NCBI GenBank assembly: GCA_036380925.1
Contig: DASVDW010000037.1
Location: 1-7,755 of the forward strand
Length of the DNA stretch: 7,755 nt
DNA from: JAICLV01 sp036380925
GTDB taxonomy: Bacteria > Actinomycetota > Actinomycetes > Acidothermales > Acidothermaceae
Direction: 5' to 3'
A model generated the notes under the pieces. The model did not search any database. It was given only the letters and a program-made list of their open reading frames with translations, and had not been told where the DNA came from. Of this stretch, positions 1-6,610 are shown piece after piece (position 1 is the first letter of the stretch; every line of letters starts with the position of its first letter). Made by a program: the position numbers and the translations under genes.

Positions 1-2
1 TC

Positions 3-1082
3 GCGCGCAACCTTTCCCCGCACCCGCTCGCGCCCGAGAAGCGGGCCGCGGCACTGCGCAACCCTGGCTTCGGCCGGGTCTTCACCGACCACATGGTCGC
101 CGTCACCTGGACCCCCGACCAGGGCTGGCACGACGCCCAGCTCCGCCCCTACGAACCGCTGTCGCTCGACCCCGCCACCGCCGTCTTCCACTACGGCCAG
201 GCGATCTTCGAAGGGTTCAAGGCCTACGGCCAGCCCGATGGGTCGATCAAGACGTTCCGTCCAGAAGCGAACGGACGCCGCTTCCAGCGCTCGGCGCGCC
301 GCCTCGCCCTTCCAGAGCTGCCGGTTGAGGACTTCGTCGCGGCGGCCGACCTGTTGATCAGCACCGACCGCGACTGGGTGCCGGCGGCCGCGGACACCCA
401 AGAGCAGAGCCTGTACGTCCGGCCGTTCATGATGGCCACCGAGGTGTTTCTCGGCGTCCGGCCGGCCAACCACGTCACCTTCTTGGTGATCGCCTCCCCG
501 GCTGGCGCCTACTTCTCCGGCGGCCTGCACCCGGTCTCCATCTGGCTGTCGGAGGAGTACACCCGCTCGGCGCCCGGCGGCACCGGCGCGGCGAAATGCG
601 CCGGCAACTACGCGGCCAGCCTGATCGCCCAGCAGGAGGCGATCGCCAACGGCTGCGACCAGGTGGTCTTCCTCGACGCGGTCGAGAAGAAGTGGGTCGA
701 GGAGCTCGGCGGCATGAACATCTACTTCGTGCACGACGACGGCGCCCTGGTCACGCCCCCGACGTCCGGCTCGATTCTCGAAGGGGTGACGCGCGACGCC
801 ATCCGCACGCTCGCGGCCGAGCGTGGGCACCAGGTCGAGGAGCGGCCGATCAGCATCGACGAGTGGCGCTCCGGCGTCGAATCCGGTCGGATCAGCGAGG
901 TCTTCGCCTGCGGCACCGCGGCCGTCGTCACGCCGCTGGGTCGATTGGCGTGGCGCGGGGGTGAGCTGTCCATCGGCGACGGCCACACCGGCAAGGTGAC
1001 GCAAGACATCCGCGACGCGCTGCTCGCCGTCCAGTACGGGCAGGCGCCTGACCCGCACGGCTGGATGCACGCCGTCTGCTGA
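3..1082 (+). CDS. ilvE: Branched-chain amino acid aminotransferase, 5' partial
   Basis: PLP-dependent transaminase (fold type IV) that interconverts leucine, isoleucine and valine with their 2-oxo acids using glutamate/2-oxoglutarate; cytosolic. The frame is open from the left edge: the codons before the Met at 93 encode a typical IlvE stretch (NPGFGRVFTDHM), so the true start lies upstream and 93 is internal. Counting from that Met, the Schiff-base lysine is Lys168 in GTGAAKCAGNYAAS. The class-IV glutamate motif EELGGMN is at 203-209, and the phosphate-binding elements TSGSILEGVTRD and GTAAVVTP follow. The C-terminus is intact and ends in a TGA. It faces a convergent SDR gene 43 bases downstream. 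Its substrate pathway links it to cimA further right. The family assignment is very secure; only the start is missing. Confidence 0.96.
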   Translation, partial: ARNLSPHPLAPEKRAAALRNPGFGRVFTDHMVAVTWTPDQGWHDAQLRPYEPLSLDPATAVFHYGQAIFEGFKAYGQPDGSIKTFRPEANGRRFQRSARRLALPELPVEDFVAAADLLISTDRDWVPAAADTQEQSLYVRPFMMATEVFLGVRPANHVTFLVIASPAGAYFSGGLHPVSIWLSEEYTRSAPGGTGAAKCAGNYAASLIAQQEAIANGCDQVVFLDAVEKKWVEELGGMNIYFVHDDGALVTPPTSGSILEGVTRDAIRTLAAERGHQVEERPISIDEWRSGVESGRISEVFACGTAAVVTPLGRLAWRGGELSIGDGHTGKVTQDIRDALLAVQYGQAPDPHGWMHAVC

Positions 1083-1110
1083 CCGGTTTCCCTCCGCCGC
1101 CGCGAACCGG
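1083..1110 (+). terminator. Possible hairpin terminator between convergent ilvE and SDR genes
   Basis: Directly after the ilvE stop, CCGGTT (1083-1088) can pair with AACCGG (1105-1110) around a 16-base GC-rich loop. An alternative pairing of TCCGCC (1093-1098) with GGCGGA (1114-1119) competes with it. No T-tract follows on either strand. The 43-base convergent gap is where a shared terminator would be expected, but the support is only structural. Confidence 0.3.
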
Positions 1111-1125
1111 GCAGGCGGACGGCGG

Positions 1126-1872
1126 TCATTCGGGCCGGACGCGCAACCCTTGCATGCCGCCGTCGACCGCCAGCGCGGCGCCGGTGGTCGACGCGGCGGC
1201 GGGAGAGGCGAGGTAGGCGATCGCCTCGGCCACCTCGCGGGGGTCGACAAGCCGGCGCATCGGCTGTCGCGACTCAAGGGCGGCGCGCTCGGCGGCCGGG
1301 TCGGCGGCGGTGTCGAGCAACCGGCCCACCCACGGCGTGTTGACGGTGCCTGGGTTGACGCAGTTGACCCGGACGCCGTCGTGCACGTGGTCGGCCGCCA
1401 TCGCCAACGTGAGCGCGAGAACGGCGCCTTTCGTCGCTGAATAGAGGGCCCGGTTCGGCAGACCGGCCACGGCCGCCACCGAGCAGGTGTTGACTATCGC
1501 CGCGTGCGAGGAGCGGCGCAAATGCGGCAGCGCGGCGCGCGCCACCCGGACCATGCCGACCACGTTGATGTCGAAGACGCGATGCCATTCCGCGTCGTCG
1601 TTGTCGGCGACCGTGCCCTGCGCGCCCACGCCCGCGTTGTTGACGAGGACGTCGATTCCGCCGAAGCGCCGGACGACCTCCTCGACGGCGACCCGCACGG
1701 AATCGTCGTCCGAAACGTCGGTTCGAACACCGAGCAGCGGCGGGTCGACGTCGGACAGGTCGAGGCAGGCCACTCGCGCGCCGCGGCTGGCGAGCAACTG
1801 CGCGGTCGCCAATCCGATGCCTGACGCGCCGCCGGTGACGATGGCGACCAAGCCGTCGAAATCTCGCGCCAT
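1126..1872 (-). CDS. Short-chain dehydrogenase/reductase (classical SDR), NAD-type
   Basis: Classical SDR oxidoreductase of 248 residues, the usual length, with a single Rossmann domain. The cofactor glycine motif TGGASGIG is at residues 13-20. An acidic residue at the end of strand beta-2 (Asp38 in CLDLSD) suggests NAD(H) rather than NADP(H). NNAG is at 78-81. The catalytic set is Asn103, Ser131, Tyr144 and Lys148 (YSATK), followed by VNPGTVNTPW and the C-terminal AVDGG typical of FabG-like members. The substrate cannot be read from sequence; sugar-acid, 3-hydroxyacyl or steroid alcohols are all possible. The start is ATG at 1872 with purine-rich GGCGGCGAGA upstream on the minus strand. It is convergent with ilvE and divergent from the cimA leader, so it is probably an independent transcription unit interrupting the branched-chain genes. 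Confidence 0.93.
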   Translation of the reverse strand: MARDFDGLVAIVTGGASGIGLATAQLLASRGARVACLDLSDVDPPLLGVRTDVSDDDSVRVAVEEVVRRFGGIDVLVNNAGVGAQGTVADNDDAEWHRVFDINVVGMVRVARAALPHLRRSSHAAIVNTCSVAAVAGLPNRALYSATKGAVLALTLAMAADHVHDGVRVNCVNPGTVNTPWVGRLLDTAADPAAERAALESRQPMRRLVDPREVAEAIAYLASPAAASTTGAALAVDGGMQGLRVRPE

Positions 1873-1903
1873 CGCAGGTCTCGCCGCCTTTTGTTCGGGT
1901 CGG

Positions 1904-1933
1904 GTGACGCATCACTTCTCGGTGTGGCACACT
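1904..1933 (+). promoter_or_regulatory. Probable promoter of the cimA leader
   Basis: GTGACG (1904-1909, resembling TTGACA) lies 18 bases before CACACT (1928-1933, a -10-like hexamer with A at position 2 and T at position 6). Transcription starting 7 bases after the hexamer would begin at 1940, exactly on the GTG of the leader peptide, giving a leaderless mRNA as is common in Actinobacteria. The match to consensus is moderate and the start site is inferred. Confidence 0.45.
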
Positions 1934-1939
1934 AGCCGG

Positions 1940-1966
1940 GTGCTAACCGCATCGATTATCACCTAG
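1940..1966 (+). CDS. Putative cimA leader peptide (8 codons, Leu and tandem Ile)
   Basis: A short reading frame, GTG-CTA-ACC-GCA-TCG-ATT-ATC-ACC-TAG, encodes M-L-T-A-S-I-I-T. It contains one Leu codon and two adjacent Ile codons just before the stop. No Shine-Dalgarno sequence precedes it, but the -10-like CACACT ends 6 bases upstream, so the GTG could be the first bases of a leaderless transcript. A stable hairpin begins at the stop codon and an intrinsic terminator follows, the arrangement expected of an attenuation leader. The regulated gene, cimA, makes an isoleucine precursor, which fits sensing of charged tRNA-Ile. A chance frame cannot be excluded, but position, codon content and downstream structure agree. 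Confidence 0.6.
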   Translation: MLTASIIT

Positions 1967-1997
1967 GCGCGCCGGTCAAGATCCCCGACCAGCGCGC
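1967..1997 (+). promoter_or_regulatory. Leader hairpin 1 (pause/protector hairpin) of the cimA attenuator
   Basis: GCGCGCCGGTC (1967-1977) pairs with GACCAGCGCGC (1987-1997) around a 9-base loop: ten pairs with one C-A mismatch (1973/1991). It starts right after the leader stop codon. A ribosome stalled on the Ile codons at 1955-1960 would cover its 5' arm and prevent it forming. It abuts the terminator stem with one base between them. Confidence 0.55.
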
Positions 1998-1998
1998 C

Positions 1999-2033
1999 CG
2001 ACCTCTCGCATCCGCGGGGGGTCGTTTTGTTTG
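1999..2033 (+). terminator. Intrinsic terminator upstream of cimA (attenuator)
   Basis: CGACCTCTCGC (1999-2009) pairs with GCGGGGGGTCG (2014-2024) over 11 consecutive pairs (two G-T wobbles) with the 4-base loop ATCC, followed directly by TTTTGTTTG. This is a textbook Rho-independent terminator, rare in a GC-rich genome. It lies in the cimA sense orientation, 43 bases before the cimA ATG. It is not at the end of any + strand gene other than the 8-codon leader, which supports an attenuation role. Confidence 0.75.
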
Positions 2034-2063
2034 TGGGACGAAGCTAGGAACTCCAACGAAGCC

Positions 2064-2070
2064 GAGGAAG
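2064..2070 (+). promoter_or_regulatory. cimA ribosome binding site
   Basis: GAGGAAG, 5 bases before ATG 2076, is a good Shine-Dalgarno sequence. It decides the start in favour of 2076 over the in-frame TTG at 2031. Confidence 0.7.
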
Positions 2071-2075
2071 CCACG

Positions 2076-3665
2076 ATGGAAGCCGTTCACGACGCGTTCC
2101 ATGTCTACGACACGACCCTGCGCGACGGCGCCCAAGGTGAGGGCATGGCCCTCACCGTCGCCGACAAGCTGGCGATCGCGCAGCACCTCGACGACCTCGG
2201 AGTTGGCTTCATAGAGGGCGGTTGGCCTGGGGCGTTGCCGAAGGACACCGAGTTTTTCCGCCGCGCGCGCACTGAGCTGACGTTGAAGAACGCAACGCTC
2301 AGCGCGTTCGGGGCAACCCGCAAGGCCGGTGTGAAGGCTGCCGACGACGCCCAGGTGGCCGCGCTGCGCGACTCGATGGCGCCGGTGGTGTGTCTGGTTG
2401 CGAAAAGCCACGACCGGCACGTGTTCGAGGCGTTGAAGACCACGCTTGACGAGAACCTCGCGATGATTCGCGACACGATTTCCCACCTTCGCTCGGAGGG
2501 TCGTCGGGTTTTCCTTGACGCAGAGCACTTCTTCGACGGTTACAAGTCCAATCCGGCATACGCGCTCGAATGCGTGCGGGTCGCGGCGGAGGCGGGCGCC
2601 GACGTCGTCACGTTGTGCGACACCAACGGCGGCATGCTCCCGTCGCACCTGCAAGACATCGTGCACGAGGTGCTGCAGGGCAGCGGCGCACGGCTTGGCA
2701 TCCATTGCCACGACGACACCGGCTGCGCCGTCGCCAACACGTTGGCCGCGGTCGAGGCCGGCGTCACGCATGTGCAAGGCGTCGTCAACGGATACGGCGA
2801 GCGTTGCGGCAACGCGAACCTGGTCACCGTCGTCGCCAACCTCGAGCTGAAGCTCGGACGACGTGTGCTCCCCGACAACCGGGTGGCCGAACTCAGCAGT
2901 GTGAGCCACGCTGTCGCCGAAATCGCGAACCAGCCGCCGCGCGCGCAACAGCCCTACGTGGGCGTGTCGGCCTTTGCGCACAAGGCCGGGCTGCACGCGT
3001 CTGCGATTAAGGTGGCGCCCGACTTGTACCAGCACATTGATCCGGCGCTTGTCGGCAACGACATGCGGATGCTGGTTTCTGAGATGGCCGGCCGCGCCAG
3101 CGTCGAGATGAAGAGCCGGGAGCTCGGATTCGACTTGTCCAAGGACAAGGACACCGTCGGCCGTGTCGTCGAGCGGGTGAAGGATCTCGAAGCGAAGGGC
3201 TTCATGTTCGAAGCGGCCGACGCGTCGTTCGAGCTGTTGTTGCGGGAGGAGGTGTCCGGCGCCCCCGCGGAGTACTTCACGCTTGAGTCGTGGCGGGTCA
3301 TCGTCGAGCGTCTGGCTGACGGCGAAGTCGTCTCGGAGGCGACCGTCAAGGTCAACGTCAAGGGCGAGCGAATTGTGTCAACGGGCGAAGGCAACGGCCC
3401 GGTCAACGCGCTCGACCGCGCGCTTCGGCAGGCGCTGGAGCGCCTGTACCCGCAGCTGGGCGAGCTTGAGCTCGTCGACTACAAAGTCCGCATCCTCGAC
3501 GGCGCGCACGGCACCGGCGCGGTGACCCGAGTGCTGATCGAGACCAGCGACGGCGAGACGCAGTGGGACACCATCGGCGTCGAGAACAACATCATCGCGG
3601 CGTCGTGGAACGCGATGGAGGACGCCTACAACTACGGTTTGCTCCGTCAACACACCGGCTCCTGA
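2076..3665 (+). CDS. cimA: (R)-citramalate synthase
   Basis: Condenses pyruvate with acetyl-CoA to (R)-citramalate, the first step of the threonine-independent route to 2-oxobutyrate and isoleucine; cytosolic. The protein has 529 residues, typical for the CimA family. The N-terminal HMGL-like TIM barrel begins with DTTLRDGAQ (12-20), where the Arg and Asp are catalytic and metal-binding. IEGGWPGALPKD is the CimA-type version of this region, unlike the 2-isopropylmalate synthase sequence. HCHDDTG starts at His210 and holds the metal-binding His pair; GYGERCGNAN is at 239-248. The C-terminal third is the LeuA-type dimerisation/allosteric domain, usually the site of isoleucine feedback. ATG at 2076 is preferred because GAGGAAG (2064-2070) lies 5 bases upstream. 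An in-frame TTG at 2031 overlaps the terminator T-tract and is unlikely. Expression is probably controlled by the attenuator upstream. Confidence 0.95.
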   Translation: MEAVHDAFHVYDTTLRDGAQGEGMALTVADKLAIAQHLDDLGVGFIEGGWPGALPKDTEFFRRARTELTLKNATLSAFGATRKAGVKAADDAQVAALRDSMAPVVCLVAKSHDRHVFEALKTTLDENLAMIRDTISHLRSEGRRVFLDAEHFFDGYKSNPAYALECVRVAAEAGADVVTLCDTNGGMLPSHLQDIVHEVLQGSGARLGIHCHDDTGCAVANTLAAVEAGVTHVQGVVNGYGERCGNANLVTVVANLELKLGRRVLPDNRVAELSSVSHAVAEIANQPPRAQQPYVGVSAFAHKAGLHASAIKVAPDLYQHIDPALVGNDMRMLVSEMAGRASVEMKSRELGFDLSKDKDTVGRVVERVKDLEAKGFMFEAADASFELLLREEVSGAPAEYFTLESWRVIVERLADGEVVSEATVKVNVKGERIVSTGEGNGPVNALDRALRQALERLYPQLGELELVDYKVRILDGAHGTGAVTRVLIETSDGETQWDTIGVENNIIAASWNAMEDAYNYGLLRQHTGS

Positions 3666-3666
3666 C

Positions 3667-4311
3667 TCAACTCAGCAGCGCGCGTATCTCGTCGTCCGTT
3701 GTCGGCCTGAAGTCGTCGTAGTGGTAGCCGACGGCGAAGAAATCAGCCGGCGCCATCGCGCAGACGACGTCGACGTCTGCCCGCAGGCTCGCCACCGTGT
3801 CGGGCGCGCCGACGGGCACCGCCACCGTCACGGCCGCGGCGCCCCGATCGCGCGTCGACCGGATCGCCGCGCGCATGGTGGCGCCGGTCGCGAGCCCGTC
3901 GTCGACGAGGACGACGTGTTTGTTCCGGACGTCGAGCGGCGCCCGCCCGGCTCGATACGAGTGGGCTCGTCGAGACAGCTCAGCCGCGGCCGTCCGCCGC
4001 ACGTTGTCGACGTCCGAGTCACGAAGGCCTAGCTCGCGCACCGTCTCAACGTCGAGAAACTCGACGACGCGGCCGTCGTCCTCCGCGATCGCCCCGAAGG
4101 CGAACTCCGGTTGGCCGGGCGCGCCGAGCTTGCGGACCACGCACACGTCGAGCGCGGCGTTCAGCGCGCGGGCCACCCCGGCGGCCACCGGCACACCGCC
4201 CCTCGCCAGGCCAATCACGACCACGTCGTCAAGAGGCAGGTCGCGCAGTTGCGCGCGCACGAGCTCGCCGAGCACCTGCCCGGCCTCGGTTCGATCGCGA
4301 AAGCCGTTCAC
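3667..4311 (-). CDS. Type I phosphoribosyltransferase-family protein (COG1926-like)
   Basis: A 214-residue phosphoribosyltransferase-fold protein. The N-terminal segment VIGLARGGVPVA (32-43) corresponds to the pyrophosphate-loop region of this family. VVLVDDGLATGAT (133-145) is the PRPP-binding motif with its paired acidic residues Asp137-Asp138. The RKLGAPGQPEFAFGAIAEDDG segment (60-80) and the FFAVGYHYDDF C-terminus are characteristic of the stand-alone bacterial group often labelled 'predicted phosphoribosyltransferase'. The acceptor base is unknown, so I assign no nucleotide-salvage step. The start is GTG at 4311 with GAGGA (complement of 4318-4322) 6 bases upstream. Its stop lies one base from the cimA stop on the opposite strand, and it is divergent from the FAH-family gene. 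Confidence 0.9.
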   Translation of the reverse strand: MNGFRDRTEAGQVLGELVRAQLRDLPLDDVVVIGLARGGVPVAAGVARALNAALDVCVVRKLGAPGQPEFAFGAIAEDDGRVVEFLDVETVRELGLRDSDVDNVRRTAAAELSRRAHSYRAGRAPLDVRNKHVVLVDDGLATGATMRAAIRSTRDRGAAAVTVAVPVGAPDTVASLRADVDVVCAMAPADFFAVGYHYDDFRPTTDDEIRALLS

Positions 4312-4379
4312 GGCACGTCCTCACGACCCCGCACCAGATCACGCGTGCGCCCGCGCACTCGGCGGCGCAGACTGGCCGA

Positions 4380-4391
4380 TAGCCTCATGTG
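4380..4391 (+). promoter_or_regulatory. -10 element for a leaderless FAH-gltX transcript
   Basis: TAGCCT (4380-4385) matches the actinobacterial TAnnnT -10 pattern. Transcription starting 7 bases downstream would begin on the GTG at 4392. No Shine-Dalgarno sequence precedes that start, consistent with a leaderless mRNA. No convincing -35 is visible. The 6-base gap equals that at the cimA leader. Confidence 0.45.
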
Positions 4392-5162
4392 GTGCGCATC
4401 GCAAGATTCTCCTACGGTGAGGCGGCGTCGGCGAATTTCGCCTTTGGATCGATCGAGGGCGAGGAGATCGCCGTCATCGACGGTCACCCGTTCGGGGAGG
4501 TGTCCTTGACCGGGCGGCGATTGCCGCTGTCGGGTGTTCGGTTGTTGCCGCCGATCCTGCCCAGCAAAATCGTGGCGATCGGCAAGAACTACGCCGACCA
4601 CGCGCGGGAAATGGGCGGCGAACCGCCTGCCGAGCCGGTGCTGTTCTTGAAGCCGTCGACGTCGGTGATCGGCCCCGGCGCGCCGATCGTCTACCCGACG
4701 TTGTCGCGGCAGGTCGACTTCGAGGGCGAGCTGGCTGTCGTCATCGGCCGGTTGTGCCGGGAGGTCCCCGTGGGGCGGGCGGCGGAGGTGGTGCTCGGCT
4801 ACACCTGCGCGAACGACGTCACCGCACGCGACCTGCAGCGTTCCGACGGGCAATGGTCGCGGGCAAAGGGGTTCGACACCTTCTGCCCGATCGGCCCGTG
4901 GATCGACACCGAGGTCGACCCGAGCGATCTCGCGATCACCACGACGGTCAACGGAAAGACCAAACAGGACTCTCGCACCTCGTTGTTGCTGCACGACGTC
5001 GCGGAGCTGATCGCGTTCGCCAGCGCGGTGATGACCCTGCTGCCCGGCGACGTCATCTTGACCGGAACGCCGGCCGGCGTCGGGCCGGTTGTCGCGGGTG
5101 ATGAGATTTCGGTGACCATCGAGGGAATCGGCACGCTGACCAACCCCGTGGCGGCCCGATGA
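4392..5162 (+). CDS. Fumarylacetoacetate hydrolase (FAH)-family protein
   Basis: A 256-residue single-domain FAH-superfamily enzyme. Members hydrolyse or decarboxylate 2,4-dioxo acids or act as acylpyruvases/oxaloacetate decarboxylases, with a divalent metal. A short N-terminal domain of about 55 residues is followed by the core, which opens with PSKIVAIGKNYADHAREMG. The metal ligands are two glutamates in DFEGELAVVIG (Glu111, Glu113) and Asp142 in YTCANDVTARDLQ. LTGTPAGVGPV near the C-terminus is also diagnostic. The substrate is not determinable. GTG 4392 gives the family-like N-terminus MRIARF and fits a leaderless start; GTG 4389, one codon earlier, is the alternative. Its TGA overlaps the gltX ATG (ATGA), so the two are almost certainly co-transcribed and translationally coupled. 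FAH-gltX adjacency is common in Actinobacteria. Confidence 0.93.
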   Translation: MRIARFSYGEAASANFAFGSIEGEEIAVIDGHPFGEVSLTGRRLPLSGVRLLPPILPSKIVAIGKNYADHAREMGGEPPAEPVLFLKPSTSVIGPGAPIVYPTLSRQVDFEGELAVVIGRLCREVPVGRAAEVVLGYTCANDVTARDLQRSDGQWSRAKGFDTFCPIGPWIDTEVDPSDLAITTTVNGKTKQDSRTSLLLHDVAELIAFASAVMTLLPGDVILTGTPAGVGPVVAGDEISVTIEGIGTLTNPVAAR

Positions 5163-6610
5163 ACGTGCGGCTGCGCGTCGCGCCCTCACCCACCGGTGAC
5201 CCGCACGTCGGCACCGCGTACATGTCGCTGTTCAACCTGGCGTTCGTGCGCCAGCAGGGCGGCCAGTTCATCCTGCGGATCGAAGACACCGATCGCGGCC
5301 GGTACGTGGAGGACAGCGAGCGGCAGATCTTCGAAACGCTGCGCTGGCTCGGTCTGGACTGGGACGAGGGCCCCGACAAGGGCGGTCCCTATGCGCCCTA
5401 CCGCCAATCCGAGCGGCTCGACACCTACGCGCCGTTCGTCGAGCAGCTGCTGGACTCCGGCCACGCGTACCGCTGCTGGTGTTCTCCGGAACGGCTCGCC
5501 TCGATGCGCGAGGCGCAGCAGCGCGCGAAGCAGCCGACCGGCTACGACCGCTTGTGTCACGGCAAAACCCGCGAGGAGCGGGCGCTGTTGCCCGGCTTTT
5601 CCGAGACCCCGGTTGTGCGCATGCTCATACCGGACGACGTGGGGCTCACCTTCAACGATCTGATTCGCGGAGAGGTGTCGGCGCCACGGCCTGACGACCA
5701 GGTCATCGTGAAGGGCGACGGTTTTCCCACCTATCACCTGGCGGTCGTGGTCGACGACCATCTGATGGGAATCACGCACGTCGTGCGAGGCGAGGAGTGG
5801 ATTTCCTCAACGCCAAAGCATCTATTGCTATACGACTGGCTCGGCTGGGAGCGGCCAGCGTTCGCGCATATGCCGTTGCTGCGCAACACCGACCGGTCGA
5901 AGATTTCGAAGCGGAAGAACCCGGCCGCCCGGCTGCTGTGGTTCCGGGAGCGCGGTTACCTGCCGGAGGCGTTGCGGAATTTCCTTGCCCTGATGGGTTA
6001 TTCGATGCCGGACGGCGAGGAGGTGTTCAGCTTCGAGGAGATGGTGACGTCGTTCGACTGGTCGCGGGTCAACCCGGTCGGCCCGGTGTTCGACCTCACC
6101 AAGCTCGACTGGCTGAACGGCCACTACATCCGAAACCTCACGTCGTCCGACCTGGCCGCCCGGATGTTGCCGCACCTGCAAGAGGCCGGTTTGGTCGGCG
6201 ACCCCGCGTCGTCCGAGGATCTCGCTTTGCTGACCGCCGCGACGCCGCTCGTGCAGGAGCGGATCGCGCTGCTGTCCGATGCCGTCTCGATGCTCGGCTT
6301 CCTGTTTGTCTCGGACGACGCGTTCACCGTCGACCCCGCCGCGGCCGCGAAGGCGCTGGGCGAGGGCGGGCGTCCCGCGTTGACCGCTGCGCTGGACGCG
6401 CTGGAGCCGCTCGAGCAATGGCGGGCCGACGTGATCAAGGCGGCGCTGGAGAAGGCGCTGGTCGAGGGTCTGAGCTTGAAGCCGCGGCACGCCTTCACCC
6501 CGTTGCGCGTCGCGGTCACCGGGCGCACCGTGTCGCCGCCGCTGTTCGAGTCGATGGAGTTGCTCGGGCGCGAGCGGTCGCTCGCGCGGCTGCGCTCGGC
6601 GCGGGGCTGA
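5159..6610 (+). CDS. gltX: Glutamate--tRNA ligase (GluRS)
   Basis: Class I aminoacyl-tRNA synthetase that attaches glutamate to tRNA-Glu. In bacteria lacking GlnRS it also mischarges tRNA-Gln for later amidation by GatCAB; that it is non-discriminating here is inferred. At 483 residues it has normal length. The HIGH signature appears as PHVG (15-18) in the APSPTGDPHVG N-terminus, and KMSKS appears as KISKR (248-252). FILRIEDTDRGR is the glutamate-binding segment. Cys106-x-Cys108 and Cys133, spaced as in the E. coli GluRS zinc site, lie in the connective region, with His134 adjacent. The C-terminal helical anticodon-binding domain ends in the usual FESMELLGRERSLARL. The start overlaps the upstream TGA by 4 bases and lacks a clear ribosome binding site, as expected for coupling. 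Confidence 0.97.
   Translation: MNVRLRVAPSPTGDPHVGTAYMSLFNLAFVRQQGGQFILRIEDTDRGRYVEDSERQIFETLRWLGLDWDEGPDKGGPYAPYRQSERLDTYAPFVEQLLDSGHAYRCWCSPERLASMREAQQRAKQPTGYDRLCHGKTREERALLPGFSETPVVRMLIPDDVGLTFNDLIRGEVSAPRPDDQVIVKGDGFPTYHLAVVVDDHLMGITHVVRGEEWISSTPKHLLLYDWLGWERPAFAHMPLLRNTDRSKISKRKNPAARLLWFRERGYLPEALRNFLALMGYSMPDGEEVFSFEEMVTSFDWSRVNPVGPVFDLTKLDWLNGHYIRNLTSSDLAARMLPHLQEAGLVGDPASSEDLALLTAATPLVQERIALLSDAVSMLGFLFVSDDAFTVDPAAAAKALGEGGRPALTAALDALEPLEQWRADVIKAALEKALVEGLSLKPRHAFTPLRVAVTGRTVSPPLFESMELLGRERSLARLRSARG

Noticed and set aside
1487..1966. Plus-strand open frame (159 codons) antisense to the SDR and ending in VLTASIIT
   Set aside because: The body is a Ser/Thr/Arg-rich mirror of the SDR gene. 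Only its last eight codons matter, and they are annotated as a separate leader peptide because promoter and structure point to a start at 1940.
2031..2075. Upstream in-frame TTG as the cimA start
   Set aside because: It overlaps the terminator T-tract, has no ribosome binding site and adds a segment unlike CimA N-termini; ATG 2076 has a good Shine-Dalgarno sequence.
1959..3035. Long minus-strand open frame (358 codons) antisense to cimA
   Set aside because: It is a mirror of the strongly conserved cimA frame, is Arg/His/Val-rich without a recognisable domain, and runs through the cimA leader; such frames are usual opposite GC-rich genes.
4308..5189. Minus-strand open frame (293 codons) antisense to the FAH-family gene
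   Set aside because: Very Arg/Asp/Gln-rich composition, no domain, fully opposite a conserved enzyme gene.
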